This document shows, one piece after another, positions 17,511-27,147 of a stretch of 64,000 nucleotides of DNA (positions within the stretch are counted from its first letter, which is position 1; each line of letters begins with the position of its first letter). The position numbers were made by a program, and so were the translations under genes. The notes under the pieces are model-generated. The model had not been told where the DNA came from. It worked only from the letters and a program-made list of their open reading frames with translations, and did no database searches. Source of the stretch: an uncultured Bacteroidales bacterium (GTDB lineage Bacteria; Bacteroidota; Bacteroidia; Bacteroidales; Bacteroidaceae); assembly GCA_937914945.1 (NCBI GenBank), contig CALGJF010000041.1:1-64000 (forward strand), read 5' to 3'.

Positions 17511-17522
17511 AGTCCCTAAATT

Positions 17523-20459
17523 TTAGAATGACAATTCCAAACCACATGTGTATTGACGAGACATCGGATACTGTGCAGCGTAGAGATTGTTTGCTGCCTC
17601 AGGGTCGATACCGCTAAATTTGGTTACAGTAAACAGGTTCTGTGCCTGCACATAAAGACGTACACGGCTGAATACCTTTGTCTTTTTCAATAATGAGCCG
17701 GGGAAATTGTAGCTCAACATTATGTTTTTAAGGCGCAGGAACGAAGCATCTTCCATGAAACGCGAATCGATCTGAGGAGTGATGCCATAACGGGGGATAT
17801 CAGTTATATCGCCCGGTTTCTTCCAGCGATCATAGAGCAAGCGTTTCGATTGGTTATAAACGGTATACATACCATTGCTCTCCTCAAAGTAACGGTCGTT
17901 ATTGAACATCCAACGGTCCTTAACCCAACTGAAATGGGCTGTGAGAGCAAGCCCCTTATAGCTGATGGTTGTACCAAAACCTCCTTGCCATGGCGCAATG
18001 AAACTCCTGCCAATCATAACCTTGTCGCTCTCTTTATATTCGGTGGTTATGTTGCCGTTTTTGTCGTACCACAAGGGATCACCATTGGCCGGGTTCACAC
18101 CCGCATAGCGGTTCATGAAGAATTCACCCATTGAGTGGCCTACAACCAATTTTGTTCCTGTGGTGCTCACTACATACTCCTGCACACCATTGTAAAGCTC
18201 GGTTATTTCGTTATGGTTGTACGAAGCGTTGGCACTTACATTCCACACAAAATCGTCGGTGCGTATGATATCGGCATTCACCGAGAATTCGGCACCCTTG
18301 TTAACCATCACACCCACATTGTCCCAACGGGTACCGAAACCATTGTTGGCATACGATTGGGGCACAGACATAAGCATATCGGTTGTTTTCTTATAGTAAA
18401 ACTCCACATCGGCATTTATGCGATGCAAGAATCCCATGTGGAAAGCAAGGTTGGTTGTCCACAGTTTCTCCCAACTGAGGTCGTCGTTACCCTGGGTTAT
18501 GGGAGCTATACCGGGATTATCGTTATAATTATAACCGCTGCCAACCAATGCAAGGTGGTCGTAGTCGGGGATTGATGAATTACCCGATGTACCGGTACTG
18601 AATGCAATCTGCGCATTTGTGAGCCAATCGTTTGTCTTCTGCATGAACTTTTCGTTGCGCATGTTCCACATGAAGCCAAGCGACCAGAATGTAGCCCAAC
18701 GACCATTCTTACCAAAACGGGAAGAGGCATCGGTGCGCAGTGAAAAATCGGCATAATATTTTTCCTTGTAGTTATACTCGCCACGGCCGAAGAACGAGAG
18801 GAAAGAGTGGCTCGACGAGCTGTTGGCCCAGAAAGAGGCCCTTGTTCCCGACGACAACAAGGTGAAGGCGTCGTTGCTCTGCCCGCGTGTTATCACCTGG
18901 AAACCCTCGGAACGATAATCCACGCCCTCTTGACCAAGCATGAAATTAAAATTATGCTTTTTGTTTATATCAAACAGATAGTTTGCAGTGTTGGTTATGG
19001 TGAGGTTCACAGCATCGTGTGAGGCAAGACCGGCAGTACCTGAGTTATTGTTACCCACATAGCTGGGGTACGACTTCATGTCGGTTGTCGAGTGGGAGAA
19101 ATCCACTCCAAGCTGTGTGCGGATGGTAAGATTCTTAATAGGTGTCAGTTCGGCATAGAGCACGCTCAGAACCTTATACTTTTTCATATACTGCGGGTTG
19201 TTTGCCACAGCCTCCATAGGGTTGTATCCACGGCCTGTCCAAGAGCCGTCGGCAGCAGAGGCAATCGAGCCATCCTCTTTATAAGGATTCCAATAGGGGA
19301 GCATGAAACGGCATGCCGAGATAGGAGTATCCACCGAGTAACCACCCTCGTAGGCCTGCTGTACCTCTTCGTAGGCAAGCATGGTGTTGGTACCAACCTT
19401 CAAATAATCGTTGGTCTTTACATCGGCATTCACGCGCATGTTGTAACGACGGAATGTTGAGCCTTGCGCTATACCGTCTTGGTCGAAAAAGTTGGCCGAC
19501 ACGAAGTAGTTGAGTTTATCGGTCGCATGGTTCAACGAGAGGTCGTAGCTCTGCAATCCGGCCTTGTCATTGAATACAGCATCCATCCAATTGACATCTG
19601 TTTTGGAGAGCAGATTATAGTCCTGGCCTCTGTCGAGCCCAAGTTCCTTTTCAAACTGAATACGCTCGGCAGTGTTCATCAGATTCCAATTATTGTGAGC
19701 AAGGTCGCTATATCCCCACTGCGAACGGAATGTAACGTTCACTCTATCGGTGTTTGTTCCACGCTTGGTGGTAATTACAACCACACCGTTTGCGGCACGG
19801 GCACCATAGATTGATGTAGACGAGGCATCTTTGAGCACGTTTATCGACTCGATGTCGCTGGGACTGATTGTGTTAAAGTCTGACGCAGTGATGGGCACAC
19901 CATCAAGAATAAACAGAGGTGCCGAACCCGAACTTATGGAGTTTGTTCCGCGAATCTGGAATGTAGCGGCTTCGCTGGGTTCACCCGTATTCGACAGAAC
20001 AGTCATACCGGGTGTTTGGCCCTGCAACGCCTGGTCAAAACCAGCAGTAGGCACATTCTCCACCTTGTCGGCCTTTACCGTGGCAACCGAACCGGTAATG
20101 GTTCCCTTCTTGCGCACGCCATAGGCCACATAAACAAACTCCTCAATCTCCTGAACCTCGGACTGCATCACAATGTTCAACACCTTGGTTGTGGCATTGA
20201 CCTTTCGTTCCTGTTTCCCGTAACCCATGTACGAGAACTCCAATACAGCCTCCTTGGTTCCTCTGATTTCTATGGTGTAATTACCATCGATATCGGTAAC
20301 CACACCATTTGTGCTTCCTTTTTGCATTACAGCCACACCAATAAGAGGCATACCATCCTCGTCGGATGTTACATTACCCTGCACGGCAAAGAACTGTGCA
20401 AGGGCCCCCTGGAGCGAGATAAAGCAAAGGAAAACAAATAGAAGAATCCCTTTTTTCAT
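17523..20459 (-). CDS. SusC/RagA family TonB-linked outer-membrane transporter
   Basis: A 978-residue SusC-type porin with a signal peptide ending at GALAQ. Residues ~25-105 are a carboxypeptidase-regulatory-like domain (GNVTSDEDGMPLIGVAVMQK). The plug follows (EEFVYVAYGVRKKGTITGSV, SGSAPLFILDGVPI, GVVVITTKRGT). The rest is a 22-strand-type barrel ending in ...CGLELSF, with the terminal Phe typical of outer-membrane proteins. There is no N-terminal secretin/TonB (STN) domain, and no sigma/anti-sigma pair lies nearby, so trans-envelope sigma signalling is unlikely. It is the first gene of the nine-gene operon reaching to 5713. Confidence 0.96.
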   Translation of the reverse strand: MKKGILLFVFLCFISLQGALAQFFAVQGNVTSDEDGMPLIGVAVMQKGSTNGVVTDIDGNYTIEIRGTKEAVLEFSYMGYGKQERKVNATTKVLNIVMQSEVQEIEEFVYVAYGVRKKGTITGSVATVKADKVENVPTAGFDQALQGQTPGMTVLSNTGEPSEAATFQIRGTNSISSGSAPLFILDGVPITASDFNTISPSDIESINVLKDASSTSIYGARAANGVVVITTKRGTNTDRVNVTFRSQWGYSDLAHNNWNLMNTAERIQFEKELGLDRGQDYNLLSKTDVNWMDAVFNDKAGLQSYDLSLNHATDKLNYFVSANFFDQDGIAQGSTFRRYNMRVNADVKTNDYLKVGTNTMLAYEEVQQAYEGGYSVDTPISACRFMLPYWNPYKEDGSIASAADGSWTGRGYNPMEAVANNPQYMKKYKVLSVLYAELTPIKNLTIRTQLGVDFSHSTTDMKSYPSYVGNNNSGTAGLASHDAVNLTITNTANYLFDINKKHNFNFMLGQEGVDYRSEGFQVITRGQSNDAFTLLSSGTRASFWANSSSSHSFLSFFGRGEYNYKEKYYADFSLRTDASSRFGKNGRWATFWSLGFMWNMRNEKFMQKTNDWLTNAQIAFSTGTSGNSSIPDYDHLALVGSGYNYNDNPGIAPITQGNDDLSWEKLWTTNLAFHMGFLHRINADVEFYYKKTTDMLMSVPQSYANNGFGTRWDNVGVMVNKGAEFSVNADIIRTDDFVWNVSANASYNHNEITELYNGVQEYVVSTTGTKLVVGHSMGEFFMNRYAGVNPANGDPLWYDKNGNITTEYKESDKVMIGRSFIAPWQGGFGTTISYKGLALTAHFSWVKDRWMFNNDRYFEESNGMYTVYNQSKRLLYDRWKKPGDITDIPRYGITPQIDSRFMEDASFLRLKNIMLSYNFPGSLLKKTKVFSRVRLYVQAQNLFTVTKFSGIDPEAANNLYAAQYPMSRQYTCGLELSF

Positions 20460-20763
20460 TTCTTACTTTATAAAATTAATTAATTTATTATCAATCTATT
20501 ACAACAAAACAACACCGACATCACCGCCAATTTTTCAAAAAAACAATGAAAAACCACCGGAATGCCGATTCCACAACTGTTGAATATATATGCAAACAAT
20601 ATTCAACATTATGTATTAAAACTTTGCAAAAATATGAAAAAAAATCCTACAAAATGCCCTAAAACGTAAAAAAATGATAAATCAGTTGATTTTTAACATG
20701 CGCAAAAATCTTTTTTATACAAAATGGCACTTATCTGTATAAAAAACCTAAAATATGGAAATG
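20460..20763 (-). promoter_or_regulatory. Promoter/leader region of the SusC/D operon
   Basis: This 304-base AT-rich gap separates susC from the TlpA-like gene. On the minus strand TATTTTTG at 20634-20627 matches the -7 consensus, with TTTG at 20653-20650 upstream at a tight 15-base spacing. It would give a leader of ~160 bases. No regulator gene, riboswitch or clear terminator was recognised. Confidence 0.4.
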
Positions 20764-21861
20764 CTACCGCAAGGCATCGCCTATGAGAGCATCAAGCTCG
20801 GCGGGCGATAGATTGCGCGCAATGATTTTACCATCCCTGTTAATGAGAATATTGGAAGGAATGGCATCCACACCATACGCTGTGGCCACCTCGCTGCTGC
20901 CACCATCGGGGTTGCACAGTTGCATGAACGACAAGCCCAATGCCGACACAGCTGCACGGCACTCCTCTGTATCGGAGTCGAGCGAGAGGCCCACCACGGC
21001 AACATCGCGGTTTTTGTATTTAGCATGCAATTTTTCTATTGCCGGCAATTCGGCACGGCACGGCACGCACCAACTTGCCCAAAATTGCAGCAGCGTATAC
21101 CTGTTTGCAGCCACGATATCTGAAAAAAGCACCTTTTTATCGCTCAAATCGGGCAACTCAAAATTCTGATACATCTGCCCCACGACCATTACCCTTTTAC
21201 GCAATTCGGCAGCCAGGCGATGCTCAACATAAGAATTAATAACATCGAAGCGCGAGGAGTGCAGATAAAGCGGCACTCGGGAAAGGATTTGTGCCAATCG
21301 CTCTATCTCCATTCTTTGATACACTTGCGATATCACATAAAGCCCCAGACCATTGTCAATATTACCCTCTATCGCCAGCAGAGAGTACTCCATAAAATTG
21401 TTTTCTGCCGTTTCGCGCGCACCGACAAGGCTGTCGAGCATGGCTTTTCCCATGGACATTGTTTTAACAAAAGCAGGAGAGGTGGCATGTTCCAGATTCT
21501 CCAAATGGCTTTTTGCAACAATAAAACGCTGCAAAATTTCGTTGCCCTCGGTACCGCCACGCACAAATTCCTTATCTATATTCACAACGATTTTACCGGG
21601 TTCAAGCACCACAGGACCACCCACAGCCTCGCTCTCGGCAAGCAGCATGCGCACACTCCTTTCGTACAAACCGCCCGAAAACTCAAACTCGCCGCCCCTC
21701 ACCACTGCCGAATCAACCACGGCAAGTTCATCGTTGGGATTAAGCATATATACAATGGTACCATCGGGGGCTGCCGGAAAGGAGCCTTCTATTTTATAAT
21801 CATCGCTACTGCACGATAGAACAAAAACCGCGATAAAAAGGAGCGAAATTATCTTTTTCAT
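20764..21861 (-). CDS. TlpA-like thioredoxin-fold lipoprotein with DUF4369 domain
   Basis: A 365-residue lipoprotein: lipobox VFVLSC (Cys17), then SSDDY. Residues ~22-110 match DUF4369 (GTIVYMLNPNDELAVVDSAVVRGGEFEFSG). Residues ~230-360 are a TlpA/ResA-type thioredoxin domain with LQFWASWCVPCRAELP (redox Cys265 and Cys268) and a cis-Pro region near AIPSNILINRDGKIIA. It is expected to reduce or shuffle disulfides outside the inner membrane, anchored by lipid. It lies 7 bases after engB and is probably co-transcribed with it, although the two functions are unrelated. Confidence 0.93.
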   Translation of the reverse strand: MKKIISLLFIAVFVLSCSSDDYKIEGSFPAAPDGTIVYMLNPNDELAVVDSAVVRGGEFEFSGGLYERSVRMLLAESEAVGGPVVLEPGKIVVNIDKEFVRGGTEGNEILQRFIVAKSHLENLEHATSPAFVKTMSMGKAMLDSLVGARETAENNFMEYSLLAIEGNIDNGLGLYVISQVYQRMEIERLAQILSRVPLYLHSSRFDVINSYVEHRLAAELRKRVMVVGQMYQNFELPDLSDKKVLFSDIVAANRYTLLQFWASWCVPCRAELPAIEKLHAKYKNRDVAVVGLSLDSDTEECRAAVSALGLSFMQLCNPDGGSSEVATAYGVDAIPSNILINRDGKIIARNLSPAELDALIGDALR

Positions 21862-21868
21862 AAGGGAT

Positions 21869-22477
21869 TTATTTTAGTGATGCGTTTATATCGTTAATAT
21901 ATGCCAACAGTTCGTCGCGCCCGAGTGCGCTCTCCGACGATGTTACAAACACCGGGGGCAGTTCCTCCCACTCCTGCAACAATCGTTGTTTATAGGCATT
22001 GATATTGCTTGCAAGCACAGCCTTGGTAACCTTGTCGGCCTTGGTAAAGACTATGGAGAAGGGAACACCATTCTCTCCCAGCCACTCGAAGAACTCCAAA
22101 TCTATGGTTTGCGGGGCATGCCTGCAATCCACAAGCACAAAAAGGTTAGTCATCTGCTCACGGTCGAGTACATACGATGATATTATCTGTTCCAGCTGCT
22201 CGTTCTGCTTTTTACTGCGCTTGGCATATCCATAACCTGGCAAATCGACCAAGTACCACTCGTCATTGACTATAAAGTGGTTGATGAGCAAGGTTTTACC
22301 GGGCATAGCCGAGGTCATTGCCAATTTATTATGGCGGGTAAGCATATTTATCAGGCTCGACTTGCCCACATTAGAACGGCCGATAAAAGCATATTCGGGC
22401 CTGTTGTCCTGCGGACACTTTTTAACATCGCTGTTGCTTATAACAAAACGGGCACTCTTTATAACAGGTTTCTTCAT
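21869..22477 (-). CDS. engB: Ribosome biogenesis GTP-binding protein EngB/YsxC
   Basis: I chose the start at 22477 (MKKPVIKSARF, 202 residues) because the upstream 26 codons are not EngB-like and cover the promoter. The G1 motif is GRSNVGKSSL, the G3 motif DLPGYGYAK, and the G4 motif FTKADKV. The family is needed for late assembly of the 50S ribosomal subunit. A TATCTTCG -7 element lies 17 bases before the start at 22494-22501. It heads a small unit with the TlpA-like gene. Confidence 0.95.
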   Translation of the reverse strand: MKKPVIKSARFVISNSDVKKCPQDNRPEYAFIGRSNVGKSSLINMLTRHNKLAMTSAMPGKTLLINHFIVNDEWYLVDLPGYGYAKRSKKQNEQLEQIISSYVLDREQMTNLFVLVDCRHAPQTIDLEFFEWLGENGVPFSIVFTKADKVTKAVLASNINAYKQRLLQEWEELPPVFVTSSESALGRDELLAYINDINASLK

Positions 22478-22493
22478 TGCGCAATATTTTATG

Positions 22494-22501
22494 CGAAGAT
22501 A
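22494..22501 (-). promoter_or_regulatory. -7 promoter element for engB
   Basis: Minus-strand TATCTTCG, the TAnnTTCG variant, 17 bases from the chosen engB start. Its position inside the longer open frame supports the later start codon. Confidence 0.55.
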
Positions 22502-22555
22502 GTTAAAATCCCGGAACGACAAAAATGTTTCACCCCACAAGCCACCATAATACAA

Positions 22556-22589
22556 AATATGGCATTGCGCCTTAACGCAATGCCATATT
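22556..22589 (-). terminator. Hairpin terminator after the TonB receptor gene
   Basis: A perfect 14-bp stem (AATATGGCATTGCG and its complement) around a 6-base loop, 17 bases past the receptor stop on the minus strand. The T-run is weak; the stem is clear. Confidence 0.7.
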
Positions 22590-22605
22590 GATAAACATGT
22601 GATAA

Positions 22606-24909
22606 TTATCGGGTGATTTTTATACCCACAAAGTATGTGCGTGGCTGTGTGGGGCCGTAGAAATATCCCGAATCGCGGAACTCACCCTTGTCAAGGTCTT
22701 TTTGAAAACTATTGAAGATATTCTGCACACCTGCATTGAGTTGCAGATTGATGTGGTCGCGCAGAATAAAGGTATAGGCCACCTTGGTGTTGAAATCAAA
22801 GAAATCGGGAGTGTTCTCCATGCGGTCGGCTGCTATATAGCCTGCATAGTGCGGAACGCACATCTCGCCTGTATATGTTCCCGAGAGCGACAACTCAAAG
22901 TTCTTCAACGGCGACGATGTTATGGTAAAATATCCATAGTAATCGGGGGTACGCATCATGCGCTTTGTGGTCAGTTGCTCGCCATCAACCTCGGTCCAAG
23001 CCTCGGGCTGCTTGTAACGGCTGCGCTGTGCGGTGAATCCCATTTGCAACGAGAACTCCTTACCGTGCGCTATCTTTGCATCAATGTTTGCACCATACAC
23101 GCGCGCTCCGCTACCGTTGCGACGCTCCTGCACGGGGTTGTTATCGGCATCCACACCCACCTCTTCAAGCACAAACACATCATTGAGACCTGTGTAGAAG
23201 CCTTCGAGCAGAAGATTTGCCTGCCAATGACCAAAGCGGGTTGTCCAATCGAGCGAACCGCTGAAACTGTTGGAACGCTCCTCTTTAAGCCCATCGGCAA
23301 GAACAATCTGCACACCCTCGCCACCAACGGCTGTAACGTGCAGGTCCTCGTCGTAGGCCTGTGGTGCGCGGAAACCGGTAGAATAGGTCAAACGCGCCTG
23401 GAAAGCATCGCTCGGCTTATACAAAAGGTTTACACGCGGGCTGAAGATGGGGTTGTCTATAAGGTTGTGCTTGTCGAAACGTACACCAACCAAAAGAGAG
23501 AAGTCGTTCAAATCCCACTCGTTCTGCAAGAATGCGCTGGCGATACGCACATCCTGTTTCATATCCCTGTTATAACCCATCATAACGTCGTGCAAGCTAT
23601 TCTGCTGATACTCTACACCGGCTGTGAGCAGCGCAGGAGCTATGGGAAAATTCTTCATGCGGTTGGTTATTGTGGCACCCACTACCCAAGTGAGGTCATC
23701 GGTTTTGCCATAGGCATTGGGATCGCGCTGCGCACCATAATAACTGTTGCGGTCTATGTGCTGTATAGACGAGAAGAACGATAGCTTGTTGTTATACTCG
23801 TTCCAACCGAGGTCGTAGGTGATGCCACCGCTGTTTATAACATGCTCGGTCTGCTCGGTAATATCGCTCTCGTGGGGTTGCAGGTCGAATTTGTTACCAC
23901 CGCGACGTTTTTCGTTTGTCGTGTGGTATTCCACACTGAAACGGCTTGTGTGGGTGGGACGATAGTATGCACGCAAGCCAAAGGTATTGATATTTATCTT
24001 ACCAAGTTCCGAGAAACCATCGCCGTCGTGATCATAATCGTTGCGGTTGCGATAGCTCTCGTAAATGGCAATGCCATAGCTGTTATCTTTTGAAACAAGC
24101 GAAGCATTTGCACCCATGTACTGCTCCCAGCTGTCGCCACCAAGCAGAGATAGGTTGCTTGTGAGTGAGAAGGAGTTACTTACCGGGTCCTTTGTAATTA
24201 TATTAATGGTACCGCCCACCGCATTGGCACCAAAAAGCGCCGAGCCACCGCCACGCACAACCTCCACACGGTCTATCATGTTCACGGGTATCTGTTCAAG
24301 ACCATAGACACCGCTCAACGCACTCACCACCGGGCGGCTGTTGATGAGCACCTGTGAGTATGGACCTTCAAGCCCGTTTATGCGCACTTGCGGGAAACCA
24401 CAGTTCTGGCAGTTGTTCTCCACGCGCAGGCCGGTAATGTAGTTGAGACTTTTTGCAAGGTCTACCGAGTTCACAGTCTCGAACAGTTTGAGATTGGCTA
24501 CCGACACAACCACGGGTGCATCCTTGCGACTTATCTCGTTGCGATTGGCCGAGACTACCACCTCGTCGATAATCTGCGACTCCTCTTTCATCTTGAAATG
24601 GACTATTGTGGCAAACTCACTGCTCACGGTAACCTCTTTTGTCATGGTTTCGTAGCCCATGGCTGTTACACGCAGGGTATATTTGCCAGCCGGCAATGCG
24701 GTAATCTCGAATTGCCCCTCTTCGTTACCTACATATCCCTTATTGGTTTCGGCAATCCAAATTTTTGCAAAAGGGACATTCTCCTCGCTCACAGCATCTA
24801 TCACATGCCCCGAGATAGTGTTGCCATCGCGCACCTTGCGGTTATCGTGGGCAGACGCAGCCAACACCATAAACATAAATGTTATTAAAAGGTAAAAATG
24901 TTTTTTCAT
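22606..24909 (-). CDS. TonB-dependent outer-membrane receptor (CirA/FepA type)
   Basis: A 767-residue receptor with a signal peptide (to ~ASAHD). A carboxypeptidase-regulatory-like beta domain follows at ~30-110 (ISGHVIDAVSEENVPFAKIWI). The plug is at ~115-235 (VDEVVVSANRNEISRKDAPVV, QVLINSRPV, RVEVVRGGGSALFGANAVGG). The barrel ends in ...TYFVGIKITR. The NCQNCGFPQVRINGL segment in the plug is typical of a Bacteroidetes receptor subgroup annotated for haem, siderophores or cobalamin; I cannot choose between these. It differs from SusC in length and lacks a SusD partner. It is a single-gene unit with its own terminator at 22556-22589. Confidence 0.9.
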   Translation of the reverse strand: MKKHFYLLITFMFMVLAASAHDNRKVRDGNTISGHVIDAVSEENVPFAKIWIAETNKGYVGNEEGQFEITALPAGKYTLRVTAMGYETMTKEVTVSSEFATIVHFKMKEESQIIDEVVVSANRNEISRKDAPVVVSVANLKLFETVNSVDLAKSLNYITGLRVENNCQNCGFPQVRINGLEGPYSQVLINSRPVVSALSGVYGLEQIPVNMIDRVEVVRGGGSALFGANAVGGTINIITKDPVSNSFSLTSNLSLLGGDSWEQYMGANASLVSKDNSYGIAIYESYRNRNDYDHDGDGFSELGKININTFGLRAYYRPTHTSRFSVEYHTTNEKRRGGNKFDLQPHESDITEQTEHVINSGGITYDLGWNEYNNKLSFFSSIQHIDRNSYYGAQRDPNAYGKTDDLTWVVGATITNRMKNFPIAPALLTAGVEYQQNSLHDVMMGYNRDMKQDVRIASAFLQNEWDLNDFSLLVGVRFDKHNLIDNPIFSPRVNLLYKPSDAFQARLTYSTGFRAPQAYDEDLHVTAVGGEGVQIVLADGLKEERSNSFSGSLDWTTRFGHWQANLLLEGFYTGLNDVFVLEEVGVDADNNPVQERRNGSGARVYGANIDAKIAHGKEFSLQMGFTAQRSRYKQPEAWTEVDGEQLTTKRMMRTPDYYGYFTITSSPLKNFELSLSGTYTGEMCVPHYAGYIAADRMENTPDFFDFNTKVAYTFILRDHINLQLNAGVQNIFNSFQKDLDKGEFRDSGYFYGPTQPRTYFVGIKITR

Positions 24910-25111
24910 ACGCTTTATATAATCCGTTTGTTAAAATGCAGTGCAAAATTCATATAAAATTAACACACGCACAATCCTCATTTTTTGCTATTTTGCCGTG
25001 GATGATATATAATATTTAACTAAAACACTAATAAATATCGGCCGCCACACAAGCTATAATTGCTTGTTTCGCAAAAAACAACTATTTTCGCGGGAAACAC
25101 TTTATTTCAGA

Positions 25112-26452
25112 ATGAAAAAGATAATTCTCACCACCCTTTTAATGACAGTAGCAGGCTGCTGTTATGCACAGATAAGCGACAAAAAGAACAAGCAGATAAC
25201 AAAATATTTTGCAGCCGTTCTGGGCAACGACAGCACAGCCAAATGCCCCGACAAAAGTATTAAAATGGACAAAATAGCCGACACACGCGCTGCCGTGTGG
25301 GCATGTTGGCGCAACGCTGTGGAGGCACTGCAAGAGGACAAACTGCCCACCGCTGTAAAGGCCGGAGTAAAAGACACCCTCTATTGGGCCATGCCCACCC
25401 ACCCCGAAGAGGGTGCCCGCATGCCGTTCCATTACATATACAAGGGGGATAAACCCGCAAGCGGTTACCCGCTGTTCCTGTATATGCACGGCTCGGGCTC
25501 CAAGATACGGGAGTGGGAAACCGGCTACATCATTTGCAGCAGATTCGACGATGCTCCATCGCTCTATTTCATACCCCAGATTCCAAGCGAGAGGCACTAC
25601 CGCTGGGCTATCCCCACACAGCAATGGGCATGGGAAAAACTACTGCGCCTTGCCTTCCTGTCGGAGGATGTGGATGCCAATAAGATATTCTTCTTCGGCA
25701 TTTCAGAAGGCGGATACGGCAGCCAGCGCCTCGCATCGTTCTATGCCGACTACCTTGCCGGTGCCGGCCCTATGGCAGGTGGCGAACCACTGCAAAATGC
25801 ACCGGCCGAAAACCTTGCAAACATAGCCTTCTCGCTACGCACAGGCGAGAAAGATTATGGATTCGGACGCAACTACATGACACACATTGCAGCCAAAACC
25901 TTCGACAGCCTGCGCACAACCCACCCCGGGCTATACAATCACCAAATAGAGCTTATACCGGGCATGGGACATGGCATAAATTACGATGCAACCACCCCAT
26001 GGCTTGCAAAATTCAGCCGTAACCCCCACCCCGCATATTTCTATTGGGAGGATTACGATATGTATGGCACCCACCGCAAGGGCTTCTATAATCTGCGTGT
26101 GAACGAGCCGTCGAGAGAAAACGAACAGCAACGCAGTTGCTACGAGGTAATCCGCAACGGCAACACCATAGAGATAACGGTGAAAAATGTTACATACACC
26201 ACCATCGAGAGCCTCTACGACATCCCCATGGTGTTCAAGAAAAATTATACACCTGCCACCAAAGGCAACATTACAATATTCTTGAATGAAGAAAACATAG
26301 ACCTTGCAAAGCCCGTAACAATAACCGTTAACGGGCGCACCGCTTTCAACGGCAAGGTAAAGCCGAGTGTTAAGGCTATGGTGGAAAGCTGCGCTCTCTT
26401 TTTCGACCCCGAAAGAGTGTTCCCCGCCGCTGTCGATGTCGATATAAAATAG
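25112..26452 (+). CDS. Secreted alpha/beta-hydrolase (putative esterase)
   Basis: I chose Met at 25112 (446 residues). The 16 extra upstream codons are not signal-like, whereas MKKIILTTLLMTVAGCCYAQ is a good signal peptide; VAGC could also act as a lipobox. Residues ~95-300 form an alpha/beta-hydrolase with oxyanion region LYMHGSGS, nucleophile motif FGISEGGYG (Ser198) and a likely catalytic His287 in GMGHGINYD. This resembles the polyhydroxybutyrate-depolymerase/acetyl-esterase branch. The C-terminal ~130 residues are a beta domain (IEITVKNVTYTTIESLYDI) of unknown role. It is monocistronic. The substrate is unknown; acyl esters on glycans are one possibility. Confidence 0.72.
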   Translation: MKKIILTTLLMTVAGCCYAQISDKKNKQITKYFAAVLGNDSTAKCPDKSIKMDKIADTRAAVWACWRNAVEALQEDKLPTAVKAGVKDTLYWAMPTHPEEGARMPFHYIYKGDKPASGYPLFLYMHGSGSKIREWETGYIICSRFDDAPSLYFIPQIPSERHYRWAIPTQQWAWEKLLRLAFLSEDVDANKIFFFGISEGGYGSQRLASFYADYLAGAGPMAGGEPLQNAPAENLANIAFSLRTGEKDYGFGRNYMTHIAAKTFDSLRTTHPGLYNHQIELIPGMGHGINYDATTPWLAKFSRNPHPAYFYWEDYDMYGTHRKGFYNLRVNEPSRENEQQRSCYEVIRNGNTIEITVKNVTYTTIESLYDIPMVFKKNYTPATKGNITIFLNEENIDLAKPVTITVNGRTAFNGKVKPSVKAMVESCALFFDPERVFPAAVDVDIK

Positions 26453-26482
26453 GTAATGTAAAGAAAATAGCAGATTTTATCG

Positions 26483-26490
26483 TATCTTCG
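26483..26490 (+). promoter_or_regulatory. -7 promoter element for recR operon
   Basis: TATCTTCG, 33 bases upstream of the recR start and 31 bases past the esterase stop, matching the TAnnTTCG form seen before engB, ruvB, prfB and mutS in this window. Confidence 0.55.
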
Positions 26491-26522
26491 CACCGCAAAA
26501 CGAGAGTAACAGATAAAAACAG

Positions 26523-27143
26523 ATGAATCAGGAATACCCATCGGCACTGCTTGAAAGGGCGGTAAACGAGTTTAGCAAACTGCCGGGCATAGGACGCAAA
26601 ACAGCCACACGGCTGGTGTTGCACATGCTGCGCCGCAAGGAAGAGGAGGTTGCAGCCTTCTCCGATGCCATACTGCGCCTGAAACAAGAGGCGAAATACT
26701 GCACCGAGTGCCACAGCATATCCGACACCGATATATGCCCCATCTGCGCCAATCCGTTGCGCGACCACAGCCTCATTTGCGTAGTGGAAAACATACAGGA
26801 TGTAATGGCCGTGGAAAACACCATGCAATACCGTGGCGTGTATCATGTGCTTGGCGGGGTAATATCGCCCATGGATGGGGTATCCCCTGCCGACTTGCAG
26901 ATAGAGAGCCTCATCGAGCGTGTTGCACGCGGCGACGTAAAAGAGATAATTCTGGCATTGAGCTCCACCATGGAGGGCGACACCACCAATTTTTACATCT
27001 ACCGCAAACTGATGCAATACGATGTAAAATTATCGGTGATAGCCCGCGGAATATCAGTGGGCGACGAGCTTGAATATGCCGACGAGGTAACCCTTGGCCG
27101 CTCCATAGTAAACAGAACACCGTTCACAGGAAAAACCATATAA
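26523..27143 (+). CDS. recR: Recombination protein RecR
   Basis: A 206-residue protein of normal RecR length. The N-terminal helix-hairpin-helix includes LPGIGRKTATRLVLHML. The four-Cys zinc finger is CTECHSISDTDICPIC, and the Toprim domain carries VVENIQDVMAVE and ALSSTMEGDTTNFYI. RecR works with RecO and RecF to load RecA on gapped DNA. It leads a plus-strand operon with an unknown membrane protein (4-base gap), a GT2 glycosyltransferase and a GNAT acetyltransferase, the last three with tight or overlapping junctions. Confidence 0.97.
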   Translation: MNQEYPSALLERAVNEFSKLPGIGRKTATRLVLHMLRRKEEEVAAFSDAILRLKQEAKYCTECHSISDTDICPICANPLRDHSLICVVENIQDVMAVENTMQYRGVYHVLGGVISPMDGVSPADLQIESLIERVARGDVKEIILALSSTMEGDTTNFYIYRKLMQYDVKLSVIARGISVGDELEYADEVTLGRSIVNRTPFTGKTI

Positions 27144-27147
27144 AACC

